Assembly (NCBI GenBank): GCA_025462755.1
Contig: JAOAPF010000538.1
Location: forward strand, 1 to 32,078
From: Edaphobacter sp.
GTDB taxonomy: Bacteria > Acidobacteriota > Terriglobia > Terriglobales > Acidobacteriaceae
Length of the DNA: 32,078 bases
Reading direction: 5' to 3'
Below, in pieces: positions 8,861-16,132 of the stretch; positions within the stretch are counted from its first letter, which is position 1; each line of letters begins with the position of its first letter. Below the pieces are notes generated by a model. It made no database searches. It saw only the letters and a program-made list of their open reading frames with translations, and was not told the DNA's origin. The translations under genes were made by a program, and so were the position numbers.

Positions 8861-8963
8861 CACCACGAATTCACCTCAAATCCACCACGATTTACCACGC
8901 AAAACACCACGTCCTGCGCACCCAATTTCCTAAAAACCCCTTCAAAAACGCGAATTCACCACG
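8861..8963 (+). repeat. CACCACG-motif repeat stretch
   Basis: CACCACG occurs at 8861, 8883, 8905 and 8957, with a partial copy (ACCACG) at 8894. CGAATTCACC occurs at 8866 and 8951. The spacer 8733-8993 between the terminator and the 3' end of pckG holds nothing else I recognise. I recall similar CACCACG-rich spacers in other acidobacterial genomes. Confidence 0.5.
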
Positions 8964-8993
8964 CAGAAAAAAATTCCGCGCGGCAACAAAAAT

Positions 8994-10841
8994 CTAAAGC
9001 CGGCAAATAAGCAGTTCGCGCTCGTACACCATCTCGGGCGGAAGATGATCGTGAAGCAGGATAAGCAGCTCCTCGTGGCCCATAACCTCCCGCTTCCACT
9101 GATTGCGGTCAACAATCTGTAGCTCCTCAAAGGTGGCGCGGGGAAAATCAAGCCCCTTCCAATTGATGTCTTCAAAATGCGGCGTCCAGCCAATCGGCGT
9201 CTCCTTGCCCATAGCGCGGCCACGAACGCGATCCACAATCCACTTCAGAACCCGCATGTTTTCGCTATACCCGGGCCACAGAAACTTGCCATCAGCCCCC
9301 TTGCGGAACCAGTTGACGTGAAACACCCGCGGCGTAGCCGACAGGTTCCGCTGCATCTTCAACCAGTGCCGGAAGTAGTCGCCCATGTGATAGCCGCAGA
9401 ACGGCAGCATAGCCATAGGGTCGCGCCGCACCTTGCCCACCGCGCCGGTCGTAGCCGCCGTGGTCTCCGAGCCCATCGTGGCGCCAACATACACCCCGGC
9501 GGACCAGTTGAACGCCTGGTACACAAGCGGCAGCGTCGTCGGCCGCCGGCCCCCAAACAGGATCGCGCTGATAGGAACGCCGTTCGGATTCTCCCAGTCG
9601 GGATCGATCGTAGGGCATTGTCGGGCTGGCGCAGTGAAGCGGCCATTAGGATGCGCAGCCGGGGCCCCCGTCTCCTTGGCGATCGCGGGCGTCCACCGAT
9701 TGCCGCGCCAATCGATCAGTTCAGCCGGCGTTGTATCGGTCATACCCTCCCACCACACACCTCCATCAGGGGTCAGCGCAACATTAGTAAAGATCGTGTT
9801 CTTCGCCAGCGTCGCCATCGCATTGGGATTGGTCTTCGCACTGGTCCCTGGAGCAACGCCGAAGAACCCAGCCTCAGGATTGATAGCCCGAAGCTGCCCC
9901 GTCTCGTCGGGCTTGATCCAGGCGATGTCGTCGCCAACAGTCCAAACCTTCCATCCCTCAAACCCGGCAGGCGGAATCATCATCGCGAAGTTGGTCTTGC
10001 CGCAGGCGCTCGGGAAAGCCGCGGCGACATAGGTCTTCTCCGTCTTCCCCTCTATATCCGCCGGAGACTCAACCCCGACGATCAGCATATGTTCGGCCAT
10101 CCACCCTTCGTCACGGGCAATGTTGGATGCAATCCGCAGCGCAAAGCACTTCTTACCAAGCAGCGCATTCCCGCCATAGCCGCTTCCATACGACCAGATC
10201 TCGCGCGTCTCCGGAAAATGCACGATGTACTTTTCGTCGTTGCAGGGCCACGGCACATCCTGCTCGCCCGACTCCAGCGGCGCACCCACGGTATGCATGC
10301 AGGGCACAACCCGCTTTTCATCCTTATCGATCTCGGCAAAAACTGGCGCCCCAATCCGCGCCATGATGCGCATATTCACCACCGCATAAGCCGAGTCCGT
10401 CAGTTGGACGCCGATCTGCGACATCGGCCCGCCAATAGGCCCCATGGAGTACGGCAATACATACATGGTGCGTCCCCGCATCGCCCCCCGGAAGAGCTGC
10501 TTCAGCTTCTTCCGCATCACAAAAGGATCCTCCCAGTTATTCGTCGGGCCGGCTGTGTCCTTCGAAAGCGAGCAGATGAACGTGCGGTCTTCCACCCGCG
10601 CAACGTCATTGGGAGCGGAGCGCGCCAGGAAGCACCCAGGCCATAGTCTTTGATTCAGCTTAGTGAACGTCCCCGCCTTGATCAGTTGATCGCAGAGAAA
10701 GTCGTACTCCGCCTGAGACCCGTCGATCCAGTGGATGCGATCCGGCTGCGTAAGATCGGCCATCTTTTCCACCCAGCGGATCAGGTGTTTATTCGTAGTC
10801 GGCGGCGCGGCGATGCCGGTCTCAGTCATAACTGTCTTCAT
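8994..10841 (-). CDS. pckG: phosphoenolpyruvate carboxykinase (GTP)
   Basis: This 615-residue enzyme converts oxaloacetate and GTP to PEP, CO2 and GDP, the committing step of gluconeogenesis from TCA intermediates. The GTP-type family is clear from its length (usual about 600) and motifs: the P-loop FPSACGKTN at residues 276-284 with the reactive Cys280, the second metal/nucleotide motif VGDDIAW at 302-308, and the substrate region [19 protein letters not shown] (218-236). It is cytoplasmic. I chose the ATG at 10841 because GGAAGGGAGAG lies upstream, although its spacing is rather long; a TTG at 10895 and an ATG at 10829 are alternatives. It is a single-gene unit on the minus strand, divergent from the esterase gene at 10978. 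Confidence 0.96.
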   Translation of the reverse strand: MKTVMTETGIAAPPTTNKHLIRWVEKMADLTQPDRIHWIDGSQAEYDFLCDQLIKAGTFTKLNQRLWPGCFLARSAPNDVARVEDRTFICSLSKDTAGPTNNWEDPFVMRKKLKQLFRGAMRGRTMYVLPYSMGPIGGPMSQIGVQLTDSAYAVVNMRIMARIGAPVFAEIDKDEKRVVPCMHTVGAPLESGEQDVPWPCNDEKYIVHFPETREIWSYGSGYGGNALLGKKCFALRIASNIARDEGWMAEHMLIVGVESPADIEGKTEKTYVAAAFPSACGKTNFAMMIPPAGFEGWKVWTVGDDIAWIKPDETGQLRAINPEAGFFGVAPGTSAKTNPNAMATLAKNTIFTNVALTPDGGVWWEGMTDTTPAELIDWRGNRWTPAIAKETGAPAAHPNGRFTAPARQCPTIDPDWENPNGVPISAILFGGRRPTTLPLVYQAFNWSAGVYVGATMGSETTAATTGAVGKVRRDPMAMLPFCGYHMGDYFRHWLKMQRNLSATPRVFHVNWFRKGADGKFLWPGYSENMRVLKWIVDRVRGRAMGKETPIGWTPHFEDINWKGLDFPRATFEELQIVDRNQWKREVMGHEELLILLHDHLPPEMVYERELLICRL

Positions 10842-10977
10842 AGATGGCGCAAATCTCTCCCTTCCAAGTCTTCGCCTCCACAGAGAGGCTGTCAACCCTG
10901 AGAAGTTGTTAGATTTGCGAAGTGGTCAGGCCAGTTCTAGCTAAATTAAAGTAAGATTTTCCCGGAGGAACAGGTGA

Positions 10978-12492
10978 ATGATGAAATGGGCGAAGGCGAA
11001 CTGGCTCAGCGCGGTGTTTCTGTCTCTGGCGGCGGGTGGCGGAATACAAGACCTTGCGCAGGGTGATCCACCGAAAGCGTTCGATGCGGCAACCGCCGCG
11101 GCACGTGTCCCTGGCACAACAATACGGATCGACCTGATCGGCGATTCGACCCAAACCAATAACGCCGGCTACGGTCGAGGTTTCTGTGCAAACCTCACGC
11201 CGCAGGTGGACTGCTTGAACATGGCAAAAGGTGGCGCCAGCACCAAGACATTCCGCGAACAGGGATTATGGGAGCGAAGCCTCCAGACCAAACCGGATTA
11301 CATGCTGATCCAGTATGGCCACAACGATCTCGAGAGCAAGGATCATCTTCCGCGCCAGACCACTATGGCGGAGTATGAGGCCAATCTGCGGAGGTACGTA
11401 GAAGAGGCACGCGCAGCGGGGATCAAGCCCGTGCTGATAACACCCCTGACGCGGCGGTATTTTGAGGCTGACGGAAAGATTCACTCGGACCTGACTGCGC
11501 ACGCCGAGACGATGAAACGAGTAGCGGCGGAGATGAAAGTGCCGTTGATCGATCTGCACCAGGACAGCATCGCCTATCTCGACCGCATAGGCGAGAAAGC
11601 CGGAAACGCGCTGTCGATTACCAAGAAAGACGATGACGGAAAGACCATCTTCGACAAGACTCATCTGGACTGGAAAGGGTCGTACGTCTTCGGTCGCATC
11701 GTTGCGGTCGATATGGGCAAAGCTGTGCCCGAACTCGCCAGATATGTGAGGTCAGAGGCCGCAGCCCTGCCGCCTGAAGGTGTGAAGGCGATGAAGATCA
11801 TCGAAGGCGGCCCGATCAAAATCGTGCTGGTGGGGGATTCGACCGTGAATGCCGAGGGCGGCTGGGGGAAAGGTTTCTGTGCCGTGATGACGCCGAACGT
11901 GACCTGCGTCAACGAAGCGCTGAATGGGCGGAGTTCAAAGAGCTTTATCGACGAGGGTGCGTGGAAGAAGGCGCTCGACGACCATGGCGACTACTACCTG
12001 ATTCAGTTCGGACACAACGATATGAAGGGCAAAGGACCGGCGCGCGAAACGGATCCGGAGACGAGTTATGCCGCGAATATTCGGAGATACATCCGCGACG
12101 CGCGCGCGATCGGGGCAGTGCCGGTGGTGGTCACGTCGCTGTCGCGAAGGAATTACAAGAATGGCGCACTGGTGCAAGATCTGACAGATTATTCGTCCGC
12201 AGCAAAGCGGGTCGGCATGGAAGAGAATGTAACCGTCATCGATCTTAATGCAATGTCAGTGAAGCTGCTGGAGGGAATGACCCAGGCCCAGGCGGACGAG
12301 TTCAACGCCACGGGACATGCGGATCAACGAGCCGAGAACAGAAAAGCTGCCGTCGACCGCACCCATCTGAATGCGAAGGGACAGGCATTGTTCGGGCGAA
12401 TGGTGGCGGATACTTTGGTCCGGACACAGGTGGAGCTTGGCCCCGATGTAATCGGAGAGGCGGCAAAGTCCAAGGCCGCCGGAACACAATAA
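10978..12492 (+). CDS. exported tandem SGNH/GDSL hydrolase (rhamnogalacturonan acetylesterase-like)
   Basis: This 504-residue protein has a signal-like N-terminus (about 1-28) and two complete SGNH hydrolase domains. Domain 1 (about 48-250) has GDST with nucleophile S57, KGGAS at 84-88, GHND at 114-117 and DKTH with D226 and H229. Domain 2 (about 280-485) repeats the set: GDST with S288, NGRSS, FGHND with N347 and D348, and DRTH with D460 and H463. Both domains keep the Ser, Gly, Asn and His blocks, so both should be active. The closest known type is CE12 rhamnogalacturonan acetylesterase, which removes acetyl groups from plant pectin, but the substrate is inferred. Family members are usually single-domain and about 250 residues long. 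GGAGG at 10963-10967 sets the start at 10978. Confidence 0.85.
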   Translation: MMKWAKANWLSAVFLSLAAGGGIQDLAQGDPPKAFDAATAAARVPGTTIRIDLIGDSTQTNNAGYGRGFCANLTPQVDCLNMAKGGASTKTFREQGLWERSLQTKPDYMLIQYGHNDLESKDHLPRQTTMAEYEANLRRYVEEARAAGIKPVLITPLTRRYFEADGKIHSDLTAHAETMKRVAAEMKVPLIDLHQDSIAYLDRIGEKAGNALSITKKDDDGKTIFDKTHLDWKGSYVFGRIVAVDMGKAVPELARYVRSEAAALPPEGVKAMKIIEGGPIKIVLVGDSTVNAEGGWGKGFCAVMTPNVTCVNEALNGRSSKSFIDEGAWKKALDDHGDYYLIQFGHNDMKGKGPARETDPETSYAANIRRYIRDARAIGAVPVVVTSLSRRNYKNGALVQDLTDYSSAAKRVGMEENVTVIDLNAMSVKLLEGMTQAQADEFNATGHADQRAENRKAAVDRTHLNAKGQALFGRMVADTLVRTQVELGPDVIGEAAKSKAAGTQ

Positions 12493-12719
12493 TCCGCCCC
12501 CTTTTCTCAACATTCCTTTTTCCATAAACCTCTTTAGCCGCCAGATACAACGGCACTTCCTTATGATCACCCTTCTTTTCTAACCGCATCCTCACAAAAA
12601 GCCGCATCCTGGCAGCCCGACTGGTAGACTTAAAGTTCTGCGCTATGTGTCTACGCGCGACCAGAATCTCTTCAAAGCGGCAAGGCCGCGGCGAGCCAAC
12701 AAAGGAAAATAGAAAACCA

Positions 12720-13451
12720 GTGGATCAGCAGACCAAAAAAGCTCTCAAGCACGACCAGTTCGTCGACAGCACCACTCACGGCCTCGAATGGGCCAGCGAA
12801 AACCGCCGCCGGGTCATCGTCACCAGTTCCATCGTGCTTGCGGCGATCCTATTGGTCGTCTTCGGCGTGCTCATCTATAACAGCCGCGTATCACAGGCTT
12901 CGGCCGCCTTCGGCACAGCCATGCAGGCCTACCAAACCCCGCTCGCGGCACCCGGCCAGCCCGTGCCTCCGGGTGTTAAGACCTACCCGTCCGTCGCGGA
13001 GCGCGCCAAAGCCGCCAATAGCCTCTTTCTTGGTGTCGCCGACAAATACGGCGTGACCCCCGATGGCAAAACGGCGCGCTACTTCGCCGGGCTGACCTAT
13101 GTAGAACAGGGGCAGAACGGCCCTGCCGAGAGCACTCTGAAGCAGGTGGCGTCCGGCTGGAACAACGACCTCGCCGCGCTGGCCAAGCTGTCGCTCGCGC
13201 AGCTTTACCGGCAGACCGGCCGCGATTCCCAGGCCATCGATCTCTACAACGAACTCACCGCTAAGCCAGCCACCACCGTGCCTGCCGGTCTCGCGCAGCT
13301 TCAGCTTGCGGAGCTCTATGAGTCGCAGGGCAAGCCTGACCTCGCCAAGAAAATCTACGCTCAGCTCAAAGACAAGGACCCCAAGGGCCCCGCCGGAATG
13401 CTTGCTGCGCAGAAGCTGAACCCGGCACCCACGGGCCCCGCCGGTCAATAG
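12720..13451 (+). CDS. YfgM-like membrane-anchored TPR protein
   Basis: This 243-residue protein has an N-terminal cytoplasmic stretch, one membrane helix at about 36-58 (VIVTSSIVLAAILLVVFGVL) and a periplasmic TPR array at about 70-230, with units such as TARYFAGLTYVEQGQNGPAE and LAQLYRQTGRDSQAIDLYNE. This is the TPR_21/YfgM architecture, whose E. coli member works with PpiD at the Sec translocon in handling exported proteins; the same role here is inferred. I place the start at GTG 12720, just before DQQTKKALKHDQF, with AAAGGA upstream at 12701. The frame stays open to 12645, but that extension looks non-coding. It is not clearly in an operon: 227 bp separate it from the esterase, and I see nothing certain in that gap. 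Confidence 0.75.
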   Translation: MDQQTKKALKHDQFVDSTTHGLEWASENRRRVIVTSSIVLAAILLVVFGVLIYNSRVSQASAAFGTAMQAYQTPLAAPGQPVPPGVKTYPSVAERAKAANSLFLGVADKYGVTPDGKTARYFAGLTYVEQGQNGPAESTLKQVASGWNNDLAALAKLSLAQLYRQTGRDSQAIDLYNELTAKPATTVPAGLAQLQLAELYESQGKPDLAKKIYAQLKDKDPKGPAGMLAAQKLNPAPTGPAGQ

Positions 13452-13490
13452 GGATCACTATCTTTTTCTAAAACTACTCCTTACTCCGGG

Positions 13491-13546
13491 ACGCCGGGTC
13501 TTTTCGGCCTGGCGTGCTGAACCCTTCGATTCAGTCTGCCGAAGGG
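13491..13546 (+). other. two stem-loops downstream of the YfgM-like gene
   Basis: ACGCCGGG (13491-13498) pairs with CCTGGCGT (13508-13515), with one G-U pair, and CCCTTCG (13522-13528) pairs with CGAAGGG (13540-13546). Neither is followed by a clear T tract. They may help end the 12720 transcript or be part of the repeat-rich spacer 13452-13994. Confidence 0.4.
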
Positions 13547-13618
13547 AACGAGTAAGGGGCGGAACTATCCCGATTACCTTTTTGGTTCTTGTCTGCTGCT
13601 GGCGCTCTTTCTCGCCAG

Positions 13619-13771
13619 GTACCCCCCTCCCCCTGCCCAGGGTAATTTGCGCACAAGATCCTCAGATTCAGCGGTTTACAAGGAGCATCTCCTTGTAAAA
13701 TATTGCAGCTAAGCGACTTGTGTACAAAATACTTGTTTTCAATAATTTAGCCCCGGAGGGTGTCCGGGGCT
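13619..13771 (+). repeat. composite repeat with nested palindromes
   Basis: This element contains a perfect 11-bp inverted repeat, TTTACAAGGAG / CTCCTTGTAAA (13675-13685 and 13689-13699, loop CAT), and a perfect 9-bp one, AGCCCCGGA / TCCGGGGCT (13749-13757 and 13763-13771). Around them run three degenerate direct units of about 30 bp beginning (A/C)AA(A/G)AT, at about 13653, 13696 and 13735. It opens with a C-rich tract, GGTACCCCCCTCCCC. I recall this arrangement as an intergenic repeat of Terriglobia. The rest of the spacer, 13772-13994, shows nothing I can name. Confidence 0.55.
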
Positions 13772-13994
13772 GTCCTTGCTTGTCTATTATCCAGTATAAC
13801 GGTTTCGGTGGAACTAAATGCCGTGGATGTCGTTGCATCGTAACAAGTTAGGTCCTTTGGGGCTTGACACGTGATTTTCCGGGCAGAAAATTGCAAAATA
13901 AAAATAGGGGCGCGATAAGCGCAATTGCATCAGTAGCTTACCGGAAGCGAAAATGGCAGTGCGATGCGGCTGGGTTGTTACAGGCTGAGCACGC

Positions 13995-15173
13995 CTAATC
14001 GTGAAATGAGACCGAACTATCGCCTCGTATCTTCAGGGCCGATTCCGCGTCGGTTCGCAGCTTGGTTAGAAGGCTCCATTGATCGTTCAGTTTAGGAGGC
14101 GCAACCCAGACCGGCAGCGGCATTCTGAGGTAGTCGGAGAGCGCTAGGGCATGCTGCTCATAGAGTGCCCGGATCGTGTTCAGACGTTTCGCCGCGGCAG
14201 CGTCGCCGCACAGGTTCAACTTGTTTTCGCCAAGCGCCTCGCAAAGATGGTAGAAGTCCTTCGAAGCCAGCCGGTCGACCTCTGAGAACTGCTGCCAGGA
14301 CTTGCGCTCCTGCACGCCGAAGACCTGACCGATATCTACAAGGGCATGCCGTGCCATCACGAAGGTTAATTGCGCCTGGCGTGAGGGCGTGCCCTCAATC
14401 AACGAGATCCGCAGCGCGCAGGTGTCCAGTATCGATACCAGCGCCGAGAGCCAGCTCTGGGTGTCGTGCTGCGAACGGTAGTAGCAGAGAATGGGGTAGG
14501 AGATATGCGATTCGAGAATTTCGGCGGCCCAGCGCTCCCATTCCTCGAGCAACGCCGTTAGAGCCTCTTGTCCGCCCTCAAAGGCGTGACGCCTCAGCAG
14601 TTCCGCGGCGTTCGGCGGCGAGCCGGCGCGCGAATCGAGCAGCGCCACACTGATCTCGCGTCGCGAAAACGCCTGATACAGCACTGGCAAATAGCCGATA
14701 ACCAGCGCGACGAATCCAAGGCCAACGCCAGACTCGAAGATGATGAACGCACGTGCCACCCGGCTGTGCGGTACAACGTCGCCGAGGCCCAGCGTGAACA
14801 AAGTTGTGCCGCTGACATACAGGTCCGTGCCGAACTGCGCCCACCCGCTGGCGGTACGCTGCAGCAGCGCGTCGCCAAAAGGCGAATGCAACGAGAAATA
14901 GAACAGCGCGAAGCCGGAGATGAGCAACAGCGCCCACAGTAAAAGGAGAAGGAGCAGCGAAAGCGGACCATACACGCTGTAGATCTGCTCGCGGACCTTC
15001 TTGTTGCCGGCGCGCTCAGCCATCACGACCCACGGCACCCAGGTAGCGAGGAGGAAGATACGGGTGAGCTGAAATCGGCCGGTCGGGCGTCGAGGCAGAA
15101 TGATGGTCTGAAAGGCGTCAAGAGCCACCCCCAGGCAGCAAAACAGTCCGCCAATAAATGCGGTGACGTACAT
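13995..15173 (-). CDS. potassium-channel-like membrane protein
   Basis: This 392-residue protein has hydrophobic segments at about 1-22, 68-94 and 143-165. Between the last two lies a pore loop with TLFTLGLGDVVP; residues 127-132 (TLGLGD) stand where potassium channels have TVGYGD. This is the Ion_trans_2 pore fold, with Leu replacing Tyr in the filter. The C-terminal 220 residues are cytoplasmic and helical. They do not contain an RCK/TrkA-N nucleotide-binding motif that I can see, so gating is unknown. It probably carries monovalent cations across the inner membrane. The ATG at 15173 has AAGGA about 6 nt before it. It is a lone minus-strand gene, divergent from the response regulator. Confidence 0.75.
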   Translation of the reverse strand: MYVTAFIGGLFCCLGVALDAFQTIILPRRPTGRFQLTRIFLLATWVPWVVMAERAGNKKVREQIYSVYGPLSLLLLLLLWALLLISGFALFYFSLHSPFGDALLQRTASGWAQFGTDLYVSGTTLFTLGLGDVVPHSRVARAFIIFESGVGLGFVALVIGYLPVLYQAFSRREISVALLDSRAGSPPNAAELLRRHAFEGGQEALTALLEEWERWAAEILESHISYPILCYYRSQHDTQSWLSALVSILDTCALRISLIEGTPSRQAQLTFVMARHALVDIGQVFGVQERKSWQQFSEVDRLASKDFYHLCEALGENKLNLCGDAAAAKRLNTIRALYEQHALALSDYLRMPLPVWVAPPKLNDQWSLLTKLRTDAESALKIRGDSSVSFHD

Positions 15174-15318
15174 GCGACGTCCTTGTTCACTCGAAGTAAC
15201 GATCTTTTGTCCACCATACCAGAGGGTGCGGCGACCTTTGGCAGCTTACTGCGTCTATCGAAAGGGATAAACGGTATGACCACTCGCCTTTGGACAAAGG
15301 CCGCTATGTTGCAGGGAA

Positions 15319-15337
15319 TTGCGCACCGCCTGCGCAA
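15319..15337. promoter_or_regulatory. perfect dyad, possible operator between divergent genes
   Basis: TTGCGCA (15319-15325), spacer CCGCC, TGCGCAA (15331-15337) form a perfect 7-bp dyad in the 308-bp spacer 15174-15481. The shape fits the site of a dimeric regulator. No regulator can be assigned, and I see no convincing promoter elements in the rest of the spacer. Confidence 0.3.
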
Positions 15338-15481
15338 CATTGCGGAACCAACCGGGTCAATTCTTCCAGCTGCTGAAAACATCACATTTTCATTCGACAA
15401 GAAGTCTTTTCTGGCCTAAGCTGACTCTACTGAATTCGATTTCAATCGCACAAAACCGAATACCAGGGAAAGGGGGGATCG

Positions 15482-15853
15482 ATGCGACGGGTCTTAGTCG
15501 TTGATGACGATCGTCTGGTTGCCGATACCCTGACCCTGATATTTGAAAGAAACGGCTTTGTAGCCAGGGCCGCTTACTCCGCTGACGAAGCATTGCAATG
15601 TTCCCGCGCGTTTGTGCCTCACCTGCTTCTCTGCGATGTCACTATGCCTGCTCGCGACGGGCTGTCTTTAGTTGAAGACATCACGCGCGAGTTGCCGACG
15701 TGCCGGATCCTCGTGCTCACGGGGTTCTACTCCAATCTGAAGAGCGTTCGAGAGCAGGCCAGTAAACTCTCGCGCCCTCTGGGTGTTCTGACCAAACCTT
15801 GTCAGCCCTCAGAGCTTCTTCGCGAAGCGGCGGCGTTGCTAGCCACCGTCTAA
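15482..15853 (+). CDS. single-domain response regulator (receiver only)
   Basis: This 123-residue protein is a CheY-like receiver domain and nothing more. The acidic pocket is D9 and D10, the phosphate-accepting residue is D52 (LLLCDVTMP), and the switch residues are T80 (LVLTG) and K105 (LTKP). All are intact, so it should accept phosphate from a histidine kinase. It has no output domain, so it probably acts by protein contact or as a phosphate relay. No kinase gene lies nearby. A very strong ribosome binding site (AAAGGGGGG) precedes the ATG. The next gene starts 16 bp after its stop, so the two are likely co-transcribed. Confidence 0.9.
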   Translation: MRRVLVVDDDRLVADTLTLIFERNGFVARAAYSADEALQCSRAFVPHLLLCDVTMPARDGLSLVEDITRELPTCRILVLTGFYSNLKSVREQASKLSRPLGVLTKPCQPSELLREAAALLATV

Positions 15854-15869
15854 ACAGGATGATGCAGTC

Positions 15870-16094
15870 ATGCCTGACCTCGGCCGCACACTTATTTTTC
15901 TTGGTCTCCTCCTGGTAGTTGTCGGCGCTGTGATTCTGGGGCTCAACCGCCTGAATCTGCCTCTCGGCCGTCTTCCTGGCGACTTCAACTGGCGCGGACG
16001 GGGATGGTCTGTGTCCTTTCCGCTGGCGACGTCCATCCTTATCAGCGTGTTGTTGAGCGTCATTCTCTGGGCGATTGGCCGGCTCCGCCGCTAA
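15870..16094 (+). CDS. DUF2905 small membrane protein
   Basis: This 74-residue protein has two membrane helices (about 6-25 and 50-69) joined by a loop with LPLGRLPGDFNWRGRGWSVS. That loop, ending in a basic pair after the second helix (GRLRR), is the signature of DUF2905, a widespread family of unknown function. Its length is normal for the family. It sits between the response regulator and xseA. No function can be assigned. Confidence 0.88.
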   Translation: MPDLGRTLIFLGLLLVVVGAVILGLNRLNLPLGRLPGDFNWRGRGWSVSFPLATSILISVLLSVILWAIGRLRR

Positions 16095-16132
16095 CTCTGC
16101 GATCCGGCGTCACGATGCTAGACTCAGGCGAT

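Noticed and set aside
9177-10646. 489-codon plus-strand frame opposite pckG
   Set aside because: It is antisense to a gene with full PEP carboxykinase motifs and shows Arg/Pro-rich shadow composition.
12302-12607. Minus-strand frame reading LEKKGDHKEVPLYLAAKEVY
   Set aside because: Its C-terminal part is antisense to the esterase gene and it matches no family I know. The gap 12493-12719 is left without a gene.
15183-15419. Possible 47- to 78-residue small protein in the spacer before the response regulator
   Set aside because: No recognisable motif and ordinary composition; a short open frame in GC-rich DNA is expected by chance.
13452-15481. Replication origin at the composition switch
   Set aside because: No dnaA or dnaN gene and no cluster of good DnaA boxes; the nearest match (TTATCCAGT near 13785) has two mismatches.
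16004-16132. Earlier start of xseA overlapping the DUF2905 gene
   Set aside because: It would overlap a recognised gene in another frame and adds sequence with no similarity to XseA.
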